A stretch of DNA of 64,000 nucleotides from Chitinophaga sancti (GTDB lineage: Bacteria; Bacteroidota; Bacteroidia; Chitinophagales; Chitinophagaceae), in the NCBI RefSeq assembly GCF_034424315.1, contig NZ_CP139972.1, positions 2,046,001 to 2,110,000 on the forward strand. The letters are read 5' to 3'. Below, piece by piece: positions 9,001-17,738 of the stretch (within the stretch, counting starts at the first letter, position 1; each line of letters opens with the position of its first letter). The notes beneath the pieces are model-generated. The model was given only the letters and a program-made list of their open reading frames with translations. It searched no databases and was not told the DNA's origin. Made by a program: the position numbers and the translations under genes.

Positions 9001-9031
9001 ATTAGTTGTTACCTAAAGGTTAGGAACTAAT
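9001..9031. promoter_or_regulatory. Dyad operator in the HxlR/SnoaL divergent gap
   Basis: Outer arms attagtt/aactaat enclose the inner palindrome acctaaaggt, giving an imperfect 31-bp dyad 17 bp before the HxlR start. It fits the symmetrical sites of dimeric HxlR proteins. A related half, tagttgttaccaaaagga, occurs at 12113-12130. Confidence 0.5.
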
Positions 9032-9047
9032 ATAAATAATATGATTT

Positions 9048-9446
9048 ATGGAAACAAGTGATAAACAAGAAGTAAACAAAGAGTTTACGGAAGAATGCAG
9101 TAAAATTCTTGGGGCAGTCAGTGATTTTCTTTACGTCATCGGTGGCAAATGGAAACTAATGATAATCATTGCTATGGCAAGAGGTAACAGCAGATTTACC
9201 GAAATTCAAAAACAAGTTAAGGGAATTTCTGCGAGAGTTCTTTCAAGCGAATTGAAAGAGTTGGAAATGAATGGATTTATCGTGAAAAAAGTTTCTGTTG
9301 GTTATCCTGTTATTATTGAATACGAACTGCTTCCTTACAGTCAGACACTTGAAGAAGTCGTAAATGCGATGACAAAATGGGGAATGCAACACAGAGAAAA
9401 GATAAAAAGGGATATGTCTTCTGTATCAGGTTCTTCCAAACATTAA
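9048..9446 (+). CDS. HxlR-family transcriptional regulator
   Basis: A 132-residue winged-helix regulator with the HxlR hallmarks: GGKWKLMII near residue 38, RFTEIQKQVKGISARVLSSELKELE as the recognition region, and a wing with the GYPVIIEYEL strand. HxlR proteins often respond to electrophiles or quinones through a cysteine; C18 is present. It faces the SnoaL-like gene across a 118-bp gap containing a dyad, so autoregulation together with control of SnoaL/DoxX is likely. Its 3' end abuts a broken AraC gene. Confidence 0.9.
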   Translation: METSDKQEVNKEFTEECSKILGAVSDFLYVIGGKWKLMIIIAMARGNSRFTEIQKQVKGISARVLSSELKELEMNGFIVKKVSVGYPVIIEYELLPYSQTLEEVVNAMTKWGMQHREKIKRDMSSVSGSSKH

Positions 9447-9449
9447 GTT

Positions 9450-10196
9450 TGTTAAAAACCGAAGTCAAGCAGGACGCCGCCAAACTATCCTGCTTTCTTT
9501 TGGTCAATAAGCGGGAAAGCTTCAAAGCGGGTTTACCCGTATGTTCCTTCACCATTCGGTTTAGGTAGTTCGGATGCACAGAAAGTTTCCCTGCATATTG
9601 GGAAACGTTTTTGTAGATCAGTTTACCATTTTTGTCCTCTATTGGAAATTGACTGCTTAATAACGACAAAAACGCTGTGGAGACTTTTTCTGCGGCATTT
9701 CCTTTTTCTCTATTTTCGAAATTATTCTCTTCCTGCCACAACCTAAACGCTTCAAAAAGGATAAGCTGTAACAGTGTTTTTATCACATCTTTCTGAGAGG
9801 TATAGCCTGCCTGAATTTCTATCACAATCCGTTCAAAGACAAAATTAATATAAGAAATCTGGTTCGGATTCGTTAATGGAACCAGTGGTACTGTGCCTTC
9901 TTTGAACAAGGCCGTTAATTTGGTTTCAGTAAATACTGAATCGTATTCCTGTAAATACTCCTTTGTAAAAAGACAACTGTAGCCAGCGCTTTTATTGGTA
10001 CCCATTACCCAGGAATACGGTGTATTGACATTTCCCAAAAAAGATATGTTCCCGACATCACAACTTTCTGGTCACCGAAGTATAAGGTACTGTTGCCTGT
10101 AACGATACAAATCCTATATAAATCTCTCCGGCTAAAGGAAGGATTATAGTCTGTCAGGTTGTCTATCTGGATAACCTTTATACCATTCTTATTCAT
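9450..10196 (-). pseudogene. AraC-family regulator, frameshifted and 3' truncated
   Basis: The N-terminal cupin-like region (MNKNGIKVIQIDNL...GDQKVVMSGTYLF) and the following part (GNVNTPYSWVMGTNK...) are in different frames. The shift falls at the A6 run 10037-10042; one extra base there would restore GTYLFLGNVNTPYS. The C-terminal AraC helix-turn-helix begins normally (SVHPNYLNRMVKEHTGK) but then diverges, and the second HTH is missing. So the gene is doubly broken. The A6 shift alone could be a sequencing slip or phase variation, but the missing HTH argues for decay. Confidence 0.75.
9467..9495 (+). terminator. Terminator between HxlR and AraC remnant
   Basis: An 8-bp stem (9467-9474 with 9488-9495) is followed by TTCTTTTGG on the plus strand, 20 bp after the HxlR stop codon. 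Confidence 0.55.
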
Positions 10197-10301
10197 ACCC
10201 TAATCGAAGAGATTTATTGCCTTCTACGGAAATCGCCTGCCCGATTACATAAGGAGATGTATTACAGCAACGCCATCGCTGCTTATAATTTAACACTTCT
10301 T

Positions 10302-11795
10302 TCAATTTGCTTCTTTGTAAACATCTTCACTTACGGGTTCCAACCATTTATTTTCGTTCGCTTGTGGATTGCACATAATTGCCAGATGGGAAAACCAACT
10401 GTTGGCCGTTGCACCGTGCCAATGTTCTACGTTCGGTCCGATTTCCACTATATCGCCAACCCTGATATGTCTGGGTTTCTTCCCTCTTTCCTGGTATAGT
10501 CCTTCACCACCCACAACAATCAATATCTGCCCGCCGGAGTGGCTGTGCCAATTGTTGCGGCATCCCGGTTCGAAGGTTACGTTGGCAATCGGAACATTCA
10601 GCTCCTTATGGGAAGTAAGCGGAGCTACATAAGATTTTCCTATGAAATATCGGGCAAAGTCAGTGTTCTCATTTCCTGTAGGAAATTCACTGATGAAAGG
10701 GATTTTATTTTTGTCTTCCATTTTAATGTTTTTTAATTTTCCAAAAATGGCAACCATTGTTTGGGTGTCTAATACATCCATATCTACCAGCTTCAATGAT
10801 TTCACCATTTTCAGGGTAGTTTCTTTATATTTTTTGAATTGGGGTGTCGCCAAATGATGTTCGTATGCACTTTTCTCTGCGTATATTTCTACTATTCTTA
10901 CCTGATTGGGGGCTTCTCTCTGAAACATAGGAAAAATAGCCACTACGCCAGGTTCTATGTTAACGGATGCTGCCGCTTCCTCCTTTAGAATTGTTCTATA
11001 CTGCTCCAAAAATTCCGGTATAATTTCTATTTCTGAAATACGCACCATCATATCATTTGCCAGCAAAGGCTGTTCTTTTTCTCCAATGCATTTTCGGAGT
11101 ACATTGCCCTGCACACGACTGATGTATTGGTCAATGATCAGTGTAAGTTCTTTTAGCTGGTCGTCTGTAATCCCCGTGTTTTTACCCATTCCTATATGGG
11201 CTTTCAATTGTGGTTCTACACCCGGCATTGCTGCCAGTGCAGAGATAGTAACGAGCTCACGCTGACTGTAGCTAAGTACATCGCTACCAAAAATATCCGC
11301 AAACAAATGTTCTTTTAAAAAACTATCAGCTCTTGGTGCAAATTCTCCAAAGCCCGGTGCAGGTTTTTTCTGCGGTGTTTGGGTAAGTCTTTCCAGTACT
11401 TTTCGACCCTGTTCGTATTTGTCAGACGTAGTATTTTCTACTACAATCGCTTTGCCTTCTTTGTCTTTTATACCTTTTGTGGCTCTTTCATCCAATACAG
11501 TTTTGAAAACGCCAAGCGCATTCAAACTACGTGGAAAACCACAGTAGGCATAAAGCTGGACCAATGCTTCTTTTATTTCGTTGATAGCCAATCCCCCATC
11601 CAGACATGCGTTGAAAACTATTTTAAGTTCTTCCGTATTTCCCGAAGCGGTAAGTGCGGAAAGAGCAGCCAGGTTTTGCTGATGGCTGTTTAAGGCTTTC
11701 AATGTTACCTTTTCTATTGTTTGTGCGTTCATTGTGTTATTGATACATATTGTGAAGGAAAACAGCAATAAGAGTTTTGTTATTTTTGACTTCAT
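10302..11795 (-). CDS. Secreted fusion: two CMD domains, ABM domain and cupin
   Basis: A 497-residue protein with a signal peptide (cleavage near TMNAQ, residue 25) and four domains that are usually separate proteins. Residues about 35-115 and 150-230 resemble carboxymuconolactone decarboxylase/AhpD halves (FNACLDGG.. and YSQRELVTISALAAM). Residues about 248-340 resemble an antibiotic-biosynthesis monooxygenase (VRISEIEIIPEFLEQY...). Residues about 375-490 form a cupin with NWHSHSGGQILIVV and the EHWH motif. The second CMD copy lacks an obvious CxxC. It may oxidise, decarboxylate or sense an aromatic compound in the periplasm. The nearby HxlR and SnoaL genes suggest a shared aromatic or quinone theme, which is inference. 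Confidence 0.8.
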   Translation of the reverse strand: MKSKITKLLLLFSFTICINNTMNAQTIEKVTLKALNSHQQNLAALSALTASGNTEELKIVFNACLDGGLAINEIKEALVQLYAYCGFPRSLNALGVFKTVLDERATKGIKDKEGKAIVVENTTSDKYEQGRKVLERLTQTPQKKPAPGFGEFAPRADSFLKEHLFADIFGSDVLSYSQRELVTISALAAMPGVEPQLKAHIGMGKNTGITDDQLKELTLIIDQYISRVQGNVLRKCIGEKEQPLLANDMMVRISEIEIIPEFLEQYRTILKEEAAASVNIEPGVVAIFPMFQREAPNQVRIVEIYAEKSAYEHHLATPQFKKYKETTLKMVKSLKLVDMDVLDTQTMVAIFGKLKNIKMEDKNKIPFISEFPTGNENTDFARYFIGKSYVAPLTSHKELNVPIANVTFEPGCRNNWHSHSGGQILIVVGGEGLYQERGKKPRHIRVGDIVEIGPNVEHWHGATANSWFSHLAIMCNPQANENKWLEPVSEDVYKEAN

Positions 11796-12152
11796 AGAAT
11801 TAAAGGTTATTCAAGTTCAAATATTATTTTAAAAATAGCTCTCTTTGATTCTTTTCGATAACTTGTCTCGTTCTGATTGTGAAAACAAAATACCGGGGGC
11901 AAGCACAGCCGGGGATGCGGGGAGAATTCCCTTTTTTAGAAAGTCTCCTCGATCCTGTTGTATATTGAATATCCCCTTATTGTTTATTGAATCTTTCATA
12001 CCCTTCAGGTCTTAATGAAATTAACTAAGCAAAGTTCTTAATACCTGACCATTATATATTTATACAAGATACTGATGTATTTACCACTTTTACTGATTTG
12101 GCGTTTACATAGTAGTTGTTACCAAAAGGATTTTTAAATTAGCATTCAAGCG
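11796..12152. other. Intergenic stretch without a recognisable gene
   Basis: About 357 AT-rich bases between the secreted fusion gene and the HNH remnant. No credible frame was seen on either strand. It includes tagttgttaccaaaagga at 12113-12130, nearly the same as one half of the HxlR-gap dyad, and presumably the promoter of the minus-strand fusion gene. Confidence 0.6.
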
Positions 12153-12206
12153 GTGCCCAAATGGACCAGGCATTTTAACGAATTACCAGAAGGATTAAAT
12201 TGGTAA
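12153..12206 (+). pseudogene. C-terminal remnant of a second HNH nuclease gene
   Basis: These 54 bases encode VPKWTRHFNELPEGLNW and a stop, against VPKWTGLFNEIPEALNW at the end of the HNH gene at 4447-5319. By hand count 46 of 54 bases and 13 of 17 residues are identical. The similarity ends abruptly upstream, and an in-frame stop precedes it at 12135, so this is a fragment and not a small gene. It ends 31 bases before the methyltransferase. Confidence 0.85.
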
Positions 12207-12237
12207 CTTCGTATTAATTCTAAAATCACCGTACCAT

Positions 12238-12879
12238 TTGGCTGAGCAAAAAAACAACTACGACAAAGTCGCCACCCAATATGACTGGCTGAGCAAAGTG
12301 GTATTTTACCGCTCGCTGGAAAATGCCCAGGTGACTTTATTAAAATATATCCCTGCCGGTAGCCAGGTACTGGTTGTGGGCGGTGGTACTGGCTGGATCT
12401 TAGAACGAATGGCGCAGTATCATGAAAAAGGCCTTTCCATCACTTATGTGGAGATCTCAGGCAATATGATCTCCCTTTCTCAAAAGCGGGATATAAACGA
12501 AAATACCGTCAAATTTGTACACCAACCCATCGAAGACTATATCCCCGAACACGATTACGACGTCATTATCACGCCATTCCTATTTGACAACTTCGTTCCC
12601 GAACGGGCACTGCCTGTCTTCTGGCAGCTACATTATTCCCTTAAAGATGGCGGCCTCTGGTTATTTGCAGATTTCTTTTATGACAAAGAAAAAAGCCGCT
12701 GGTGGCATAAACTGCTCCTGAAAACCATGTACTCGTTTTTTCGCCTGCTCTGCAATGTAGAGGCTAAATCTCTCTTTGATATGTCCACTTGTTTCACACA
12801 GGGGAAGTACAGCATTTTGCATAAACGCTTCTTTTATTTTGGCTTCATTCAGTCGATTGCTTATAGAAAACCAGTATAA
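12238..12879 (+). CDS. Class I SAM-dependent methyltransferase
   Basis: A 213-residue Rossmann-fold methyltransferase. Motif I is VLVVGGGTGWILERM (residues about 45-59), followed by ITYVEISGNMISLS with the acidic residue that binds the SAM ribose, and a DVIITPFLFDNF motif near 100. A TTG at 12238 is the best start, since no ATG precedes the conserved N-terminus. It acts on an unknown small molecule. The C-terminal part (RWWHKLLLKTMYSFFRLL) resembles UbiE-like Bacteroidota methyltransferases. Nothing in the neighbourhood gives its pathway, because the genes on both sides are broken. Confidence 0.85.
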   Translation: MAEQKNNYDKVATQYDWLSKVVFYRSLENAQVTLLKYIPAGSQVLVVGGGTGWILERMAQYHEKGLSITYVEISGNMISLSQKRDINENTVKFVHQPIEDYIPEHDYDVIITPFLFDNFVPERALPVFWQLHYSLKDGGLWLFADFFYDKEKSRWWHKLLLKTMYSFFRLLCNVEAKSLFDMSTCFTQGKYSILHKRFFYFGFIQSIAYRKPV

Positions 12880-12898
12880 ATGCTATTTTAAACTCTGA

Positions 12899-13106
12899 AT
12901 GAATACGACACAGCAAAATGAAAATTAGTCCTTCTCCGTGCAGCCGAAGGTGATCAAAAGACCATTCGTATGCTTTTTGGATCAGCATTGGGAGGGCATG
13001 TATGCCAATATCTTGCATTATATAAAATCCCCTGAATTAGCTCATGATCTGGCCAGGGAGATCTTTACCAAAGTATGGATCATGCGCGAAAATCTGGCAG
13101 AGCTGT
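12899..13106 (+). pseudogene. ECF sigma factor fragment
   Basis: Pieces in different frames together read LLRAAEGDQKTIRMLF and DQHWEGMYANILHYIKSPE, continuing LAHDLAREIFTKVWIMRENL. This is region 2 of an ECF sigma-70 factor. Frameshifts lie near 12925 and at the run around 12979. Region 4 is absent: at about 13105 the sequence jumps to an unrelated thioredoxin-like tail. Confidence 0.75.
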
Positions 13107-13203
13107 ACCGGGTAATTTCCTGGTAGATGGTAATGGAAAAGTGATAGCGAAAGGTTTGAGAAAGGACGATTTGCAGGAGAAGCTGGCGGCTTTGTTGAAA
13201 TAA
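13105..13203 (+). pseudogene. C-terminal remnant of a TlpA/AhpC-like thioredoxin-fold protein
   Basis: An open stretch reads VPGNFLVDGNGKVIAKGLR followed by DDLQEKLAALLK and a stop, matching the last strand and helix of TlpA-type thiol-disulfide or peroxiredoxin proteins of Bacteroidota. The active-site CxxC portion is gone. It is fused directly to the sigma fragment, which implies a deletion. A GC-rich hairpin follows at about 13226-13248. Confidence 0.7.
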
Positions 13204-13280
13204 CTCTTCTCTTAAAATAAAAACAGCCGGGATAGAAATACCCCGGCCTACTACGTAAACCTACAACTGTTATATACGCT

Positions 13281-13612
13281 AATAGTTGCACTTTTTTAGA
13301 AACACTAAATAGTTGCACTTTTTAAAACAGATGATAAACCTTTTCAGGATTCACTGATAGTTTAGCTTTAAGGATTTACTGCTGCTGCCTTTCGACGTTC
13401 ACTCACAGATACCCTTTTAAATTTTCATTAACAGATACCTTTTCCTGCTTCACTTACAGATACCCTATTCCCAGTTTCTCTAACAGCTACCTTTTTAAGG
13501 ATTTACTGCAGCTAACTTTTTCAGCTTTCACTCACAGATACCCTATTCCAGTTTCACTAATAATTTACCATTTCAGGATTCACAGGTCGCTACCATCCTT
13601 CGCTACACTAAA
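13281..13612. repeat. Degenerate tandem array, ~23-27 bp units
   Basis: About 12-13 imperfect units follow one another. The first two share aatagttgcacttttt, spaced 27 bp (13281 and 13308). Later units centre on acagataccct followed by a T-rich part and TTCACT, for example near 13405, 13431, 13456 and 13536. Units have no conserved repeat plus unique spacer pattern, so this is not a CRISPR. No coding frame runs through the array. Function is unknown. Confidence 0.75.
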
Positions 13613-13714
13613 ATTGCTCAATCCCAACTGAACCAACAAGCAGAACTTCCTGAAGTGGACAAATCGGCCTTTGAAGTAGATAAATCCCCTTACGAACATC
13701 ACCACCCGTCTTGA
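13583..13714 (+). pseudogene. Possible C-terminal gene remnant of unknown origin
   Basis: A start-less open frame of 43 codons ends with PEVDKSAFEVDKSPYEHHH, P, S and a stop. Composition is protein-like and charged, and it begins inside the last repeat unit. I do not recognise the family. It may be the tail of a gene interrupted by the repeat array, or chance. Confidence 0.3.
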
Positions 13715-13771
13715 CGGCTATCATGTAAAAACCCTCACTGCGGTAATACCTTTGTTGAAACCAGTAATACT

Positions 13772-14389
13772 ATGGCTATGGAAAAGATTCTCTTTGTAAC
13801 GGACGCGCAGCAACTTAGCAATAAAGCAATGGATTTTGCGGGTTTTATCTGTCAGTTATCTAAGTCAAAACTGACGGGTGTTTTCCTTCAAAAGAGTGCT
13901 GCCGGAAGTTTTAAAAAGGCATGTGATGCGAGGAATATAATTGGTGCTTTACATCCAGATACGGCTATTACAAATGCAGATATCGTGGCTGAAAGCCGTT
14001 TTGCAGACCTGGTGCTGTTACAGCCAGATGGAATTGCCTTGCATGGTGCAGCATGTCCTGTGGTAGTGATGCCCTCACATTTCGAAGGATTAGACCAGCT
14101 TGTATTCATCTATGATGGTGAAGCGGCGAGTATTAATGCAATCAAACAGTTTACATATTTATTCCCGGATCTGAAAGATTTGCCGGTAAACGTGGTGTGC
14201 CTGACCGACCATGAGGAAGAACTGGGCAAGTGGTTTACCAGTCATTACAGGGATGTGACTTTTACACATCATAACCTGCCGGAATTGAGGGAGTACCTGG
14301 GATGTAAAGAAAGAGCGTTTATTGTGGTGAACAATGAACTGCCTTCAGAACGGATGTCCAGCCAGGCCCTGTTTTTATGTAACAATTAA
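13772..14389 (+). CDS. Universal stress protein (UspA-like)
   Basis: A 205-residue protein with a UspA-like alpha/beta fold: KILFVTDAQQLSNKAMDFAG at the N-terminus and CPVVVMPSHF near residue 93, which resembles the strand before the ATP-binding part, then a shorter second half (QLVFIYDGEAASINAIKQF) that looks like a second Usp unit. The glycine-rich G-x2-G-x9-G(S/T) ATP motif is not clear, so it may not bind ATP. A start at 13778 is also possible. It appears monocistronic, and its stress or signal is unknown. Confidence 0.7.
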   Translation: MAMEKILFVTDAQQLSNKAMDFAGFICQLSKSKLTGVFLQKSAAGSFKKACDARNIIGALHPDTAITNADIVAESRFADLVLLQPDGIALHGAACPVVVMPSHFEGLDQLVFIYDGEAASINAIKQFTYLFPDLKDLPVNVVCLTDHEEELGKWFTSHYRDVTFTHHNLPELREYLGCKERAFIVVNNELPSERMSSQALFLCNN

Positions 14390-15004
14390 TCTTTGCTTAC
14401 AACAATTGTCATTAAGTTATATCAGATAATCATTGTTATGGCAGTGTTTCATTGCTATAATAATGAGCATCAGACAGCAAAATCTAAACATTTAACACAA
14501 CAAGAAAAACAATCATTACCTATTACACTATACCTATGACTAAATTCTAACAACGACGACGACGAGCAATGTTAACCCAATATCCATCGTAACAAGGTGC
14601 AATCCCGATGCAGGGCTGATCTCTAAAAAGGTCAGCCCCATTCGTTTTACCGAAAGAGGCTGAGTTGTGTACTTACTGTTCAGCCCTTACCATGGCTGCG
14701 AGGGGGACTGCCCATTCATGATACAGCAATTTGTTGCCGGAAGGCGAGTATGTTTAGGGGGAGGCTTTTATATAAAACCGATCCCTGTATGTTGTGGTAA
14801 TGATAGCTGGCCAGGTCTATGCCAAAAAGGTAATCTTTGGGCTACCGGCAGTAAGGGTTTCGGGTTCCTTGTCAGAAAGCAATCTTTGTACTATTACCTT
14901 TAATAATTCCGGGTTTCCTTCTACAGAAGCCAATCTTCCAATTACCACTGTTTATCGCTGGCAGGTAGTATTTTTAACAGCTCAAATCTTTCAATTACAA
15001 CTCT
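14390..15004. other. 615-bp intergenic region
   Basis: No convincing gene was found. A hairpin of 7 bp (14613-14619 with 14632-14638) is present, preceded by a CGACGACGACGA run. Short frames at 14667-15069 have no recognised domain and poor composition. It may contain old gene debris. Confidence 0.5.
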
Positions 15005-15364
15005 TTACAGCACTCCCGCGCCCATTTCATCCTGGATCTTTAAGGTCAGGTGATCGGTGCGTGTGGTGAGCAGCCAACTAAGGCCGCTCTTCCTCAGCAC
15101 CTGAACAGACAGGCCTATTTGTCTGTAAAAATCTTTCTCCAGTTCCGCAACAGTGCGGTCTTCGCTAATATCGATCCAGCCGAAGCTATGGATCATACGA
15201 ATATCTTCTATAGGGGTATCCAATGGCCACTTTTCATTACGTGGGCAACCTTCCCCAGCTTCATGTGGGTGCTTAAAGAATTCCAGTCTGAGGTGAGGGT
15301 ATGCTGCCTGAAACTTCTCCTGGATATTTTGCAGCAGGTCTTCTTCGCTGATATAAATTTCCAT
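15005..15364 (-). CDS. Conserved Bacteroidota hypothetical protein
   Basis: A 119-residue protein beginning MEIYISEEDLLQNIQEKF. The pattern of an N-terminal helix (IQEKFQAAYPHLRLEFF), a middle acidic segment, DRTVAELEKDFYRQIGL and the C-terminal VQVLRKSGLSWLLTT is one I recall from small Bacteroidota proteins without known function. It has no signal peptide or membrane helix and is probably cytoplasmic. The frame is open ten codons further upstream, but 15364 fits the conserved start. It lies downstream of a histidine kinase on the same strand with a 362-bp gap. Confidence 0.65.
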   Translation of the reverse strand: MEIYISEEDLLQNIQEKFQAAYPHLRLEFFKHPHEAGEGCPRNEKWPLDTPIEDIRMIHSFGWIDISEDRTVAELEKDFYRQIGLSVQVLRKSGLSWLLTTRTDHLTLKIQDEMGAGVL

Positions 15365-15726
15365 GGTGCACGTATTTAACTGTGATAAGAGCATAAGAGT
15401 AGCGTTAAAGATTGAAAATAGGCGTCGATCGTAAAGGGCTGGTTACTCGTATTATGTGCTAAATGTAGGACGGCTGACGATGGTCACAAATGATTGTAGT
15501 CAGGGATCGAGCTGCTTATAATCATGGAGCTGCGATAAACGAAGGGGGAAAGATGGAGTTGGGGATAATTGGAGCTAACAACCTGATAATAAAATTCTTA
15601 TATAAGAATCCCGGGTAGTAATGGACCGGCTTGCGAAAAGGAGGCATACCGGCCTTGATCATTTATTCAAATACAAAACATTTAGTCGAATTCAAGGCAT
15701 TTAGCCAAACTCAAAAACGACTCATA
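15365..15726. other. Intergenic region with a 16-bp palindrome
   Basis: No gene seen. It holds the perfect palindrome attcttatataagaat at 15594-15609, a possible operator for the downstream minus-strand gene, and two 19-bp near-copies containing CATTTAG at about 15677-15714. Confidence 0.5.
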
Positions 15727-16872
15727 TCAAACAAAAGGCCTGAACGTAATCCTAAACTCCGTACCCCTATCCAGCTCACTGATACACTCAATCCGTCCAT
15801 TCATCAACTCCGTATACTTCGCTACAATATGCAAGCCTAGGCCCGTTCCCTGTATATTTGATACATTCTCCCCTCTGAAGAACCTTTCAAACAAATGTTG
15901 CTGGTCCTCAAAAGAAATACCTACGCCATGATCCTTTACAGACAGCACCAGCTCCCCACCCACATATGAAGTTGTTAAGAATACCGGCTTACCTGAAGGC
16001 GAGAACTTGATCGCATTGGATACCAGGTTGATAGTAATATGTTTAAGCAGAACGGGGTCCAGTGTCAGAATGGTATGCCCGATGTGTGAGTACTCTATTT
16101 CCTGTCCGGGTCTGAGCAGGCCAACAAGTTCGCTGAGGATATTTTCGATGTGCGCTTTGATGTCAAATTCTGAGATTCGTACCTGAATCGCTCCTTCTTC
16201 TATCTTGCCTACAGAGAGGAAATCATTCAGGATATCCGTCAACATATTCACGGCCGACTTGATCCTCTCTATATGCTTATACCGTTTGGGCTGCTCTTCT
16301 GTCGTTTCGTACTTCGCTATCAGGAAGATCGACGAAAGGATCGTACTTAGCGGCGTCCGGAATTCATGGGATGCCATCGTCACGAAACGCGATTTCAGTT
16401 CGTTCAGCCCTTTCTCTTTCTCCAGCATTTCGCTGAGTGCGCGGGTACGTTCATCCACTTTCAGCTCCAATTCAGCATTGAGATTGATCAATGCCTGTTC
16501 AGATGCCTTGCGGGCAGAAATATCACTCACAAAGGCGATGACAAAATGACCTGCTTCCGTATTGTAGTTACCGAGACTTACCTCCACGGCAAATTCACTT
16601 CCATCCTTACGGCGGCCAAAGAGTTCAAGACCGGCACCCATCGGACGATTACGGGGATGCTTGTTAAAGCCATCCCTGTGGTGAACATGCTTGTGCTGGT
16701 AACGGGTGGGCACCAGCAGCTCTATGAGCTGGCCCAGCACCTCATCTTCTTTATAGCCAAACTGGTTTAGCAGGAAAGGATTTGCAAGTATAATCCTGCC
16801 CTTATCATCTGTTACAATAATGCCGATTGTGGCATTATTAAATAATACGTCGAAGCCTATTTTATTATTCAT
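15727..16872 (-). CDS. PAS-domain sensor histidine kinase
   Basis: A 381-residue soluble kinase. A PAS domain spans about residues 7-120 (FNNATIGIIVTDDKGRII...VIAFVSDIS), then a coiled coil (ALINLNAELELKVDERTRAL), the HisKA dimerisation domain with MASHEFRTPLS (phospho-His 169), and HATPase_c with N-box INLVSNAIKFSP, G1 DHGVGIS and G2 GTGLGLHI. No membrane segment or receiver domain is present, and no response regulator is adjacent. The PAS with extra HKHVHHRDGFN resembles LuxQ/FixL-type PAS inserts. Signal and partner are unknown. Confidence 0.9.
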   Translation of the reverse strand: MNNKIGFDVLFNNATIGIIVTDDKGRIILANPFLLNQFGYKEDEVLGQLIELLVPTRYQHKHVHHRDGFNKHPRNRPMGAGLELFGRRKDGSEFAVEVSLGNYNTEAGHFVIAFVSDISARKASEQALINLNAELELKVDERTRALSEMLEKEKGLNELKSRFVTMASHEFRTPLSTILSSIFLIAKYETTEEQPKRYKHIERIKSAVNMLTDILNDFLSVGKIEEGAIQVRISEFDIKAHIENILSELVGLLRPGQEIEYSHIGHTILTLDPVLLKHITINLVSNAIKFSPSGKPVFLTTSYVGGELVLSVKDHGVGISFEDQQHLFERFFRGENVSNIQGTGLGLHIVAKYTELMNGRIECISELDRGTEFRITFRPFV

Positions 16873-17553
16873 TGCTAAGGGTAAAATTATAAAAAACAGG
16901 TTACTAAAAAAATGCTAAAATTAGTTGTCCGGGGCAAGCATACATTTCATTGGCCTTAAATGAGGGCTATGAAAGCACCCTACCTCCTTCTATCCACTAT
17001 TACGCGGCTCTATGCCTGTAGCCCTCCCCACCTCAATTTATGAGCCCCCTGCACGTGTACAAAACCTTTTACAGCAGCCGGACCTTTGAATCAGCTGGCA
17101 GTTCAGGCGATCTTAAACATCCCGAAACTAAGGCATATTCTGAACATGGCTAGGGTGTAAAATATGCATTGAATTCCAAACATGCAATTCATGAAGACTT
17201 TTCTTCTCTTTCTATCCTTATAAAAAAGGCTGCGCCCGCTATGGGAAATACTGACAGTAGCCGGCATCCGTATGTACAGCAGCTGACCTGCGTCTATTTA
17301 AATCAATTTTTAAAGGGAAGGGTATACGCCGCCTTTTATCCAGGGAACTTTATAAAAAAGCGCACTGATGCGGTATAAATGGTCTAAAAACATCCTGCCA
17401 CACCGTACCGATGGGGGTTCAATACCTACTTTGTGGAACTTAGGTCACACCTTTTCACCTGAAAGCCCCCTCCGAGACAGCATTTGGCACCCGGCACTAT
17501 TTTAGATTTACTTATTGTGAACTTACATTTACTCACTATAAAATCTTAAAGTT
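16873..17553. other. 681-bp intergenic region
   Basis: Promoter region of the minus-strand kinase on one side and of the DUF1328 peptide on the other. Around 17182 the bases read as a signal-peptide-like start (MQFMKTFLLFLSL) that stops at once, possibly debris of a small secreted protein. No supported gene. Confidence 0.45.
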
Positions 17554-17718
17554 ATGTTACGCTGGACAGTCACATTCTTAATTATCGCATTAGTTGCCGC
17601 TTTGTTCGGTTTTGGTGGTATTGCAGCCAGTGCAGCAGGTATTGCCAAAATTATCTTCTTCATCTTCCTGGTATTGCTGGTGATTTCACTGGTGATGGGC
17701 AGAAGAAGCCGCATATAA
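17554..17718 (+). CDS. DUF1328 (YtjA-like) small membrane protein
   Basis: A 54-residue protein, [19 protein letters not shown] continuing through a second hydrophobic helix to RRSRI. The MLxWxxxFlixAlvAallGFgGiA pattern and two short membrane spans are those of DUF1328/YtjA, found in many Gram-negatives and often stress-induced. It lies on its own, with a perfect terminator 21 bp downstream. Confidence 0.85.
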   Translation: MLRWTVTFLIIALVAALFGFGGIAASAAGIAKIIFFIFLVLLVISLVMGRRSRI

Positions 17719-17738
17719 TAAATGATCTGACTTATCAT

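Noticed and set aside
5320..12152. Integrative island bounded by direct repeats of the HNH tail
   Set aside because: Identity of the two tails is only about 85%, no integrase or tRNA is present, and decay of a paralogue explains it more simply. Kept as an alternative in the findings.
13281..13612. CRISPR array
   Set aside because: Units vary strongly and run head to tail without conserved repeats separated by unique spacers; no cas gene is near.
14667..15069. Two overlapping plus-strand frames
   Set aside because: No family is recognised and neither has a supported start; the second runs into the 3' end of the minus-strand gene at 15005.
17169..17378. 69-residue plus-strand gene
   Set aside because: No domain, poor composition and no ribosome site; the nearby signal-peptide-like start is in another frame and stops at once.
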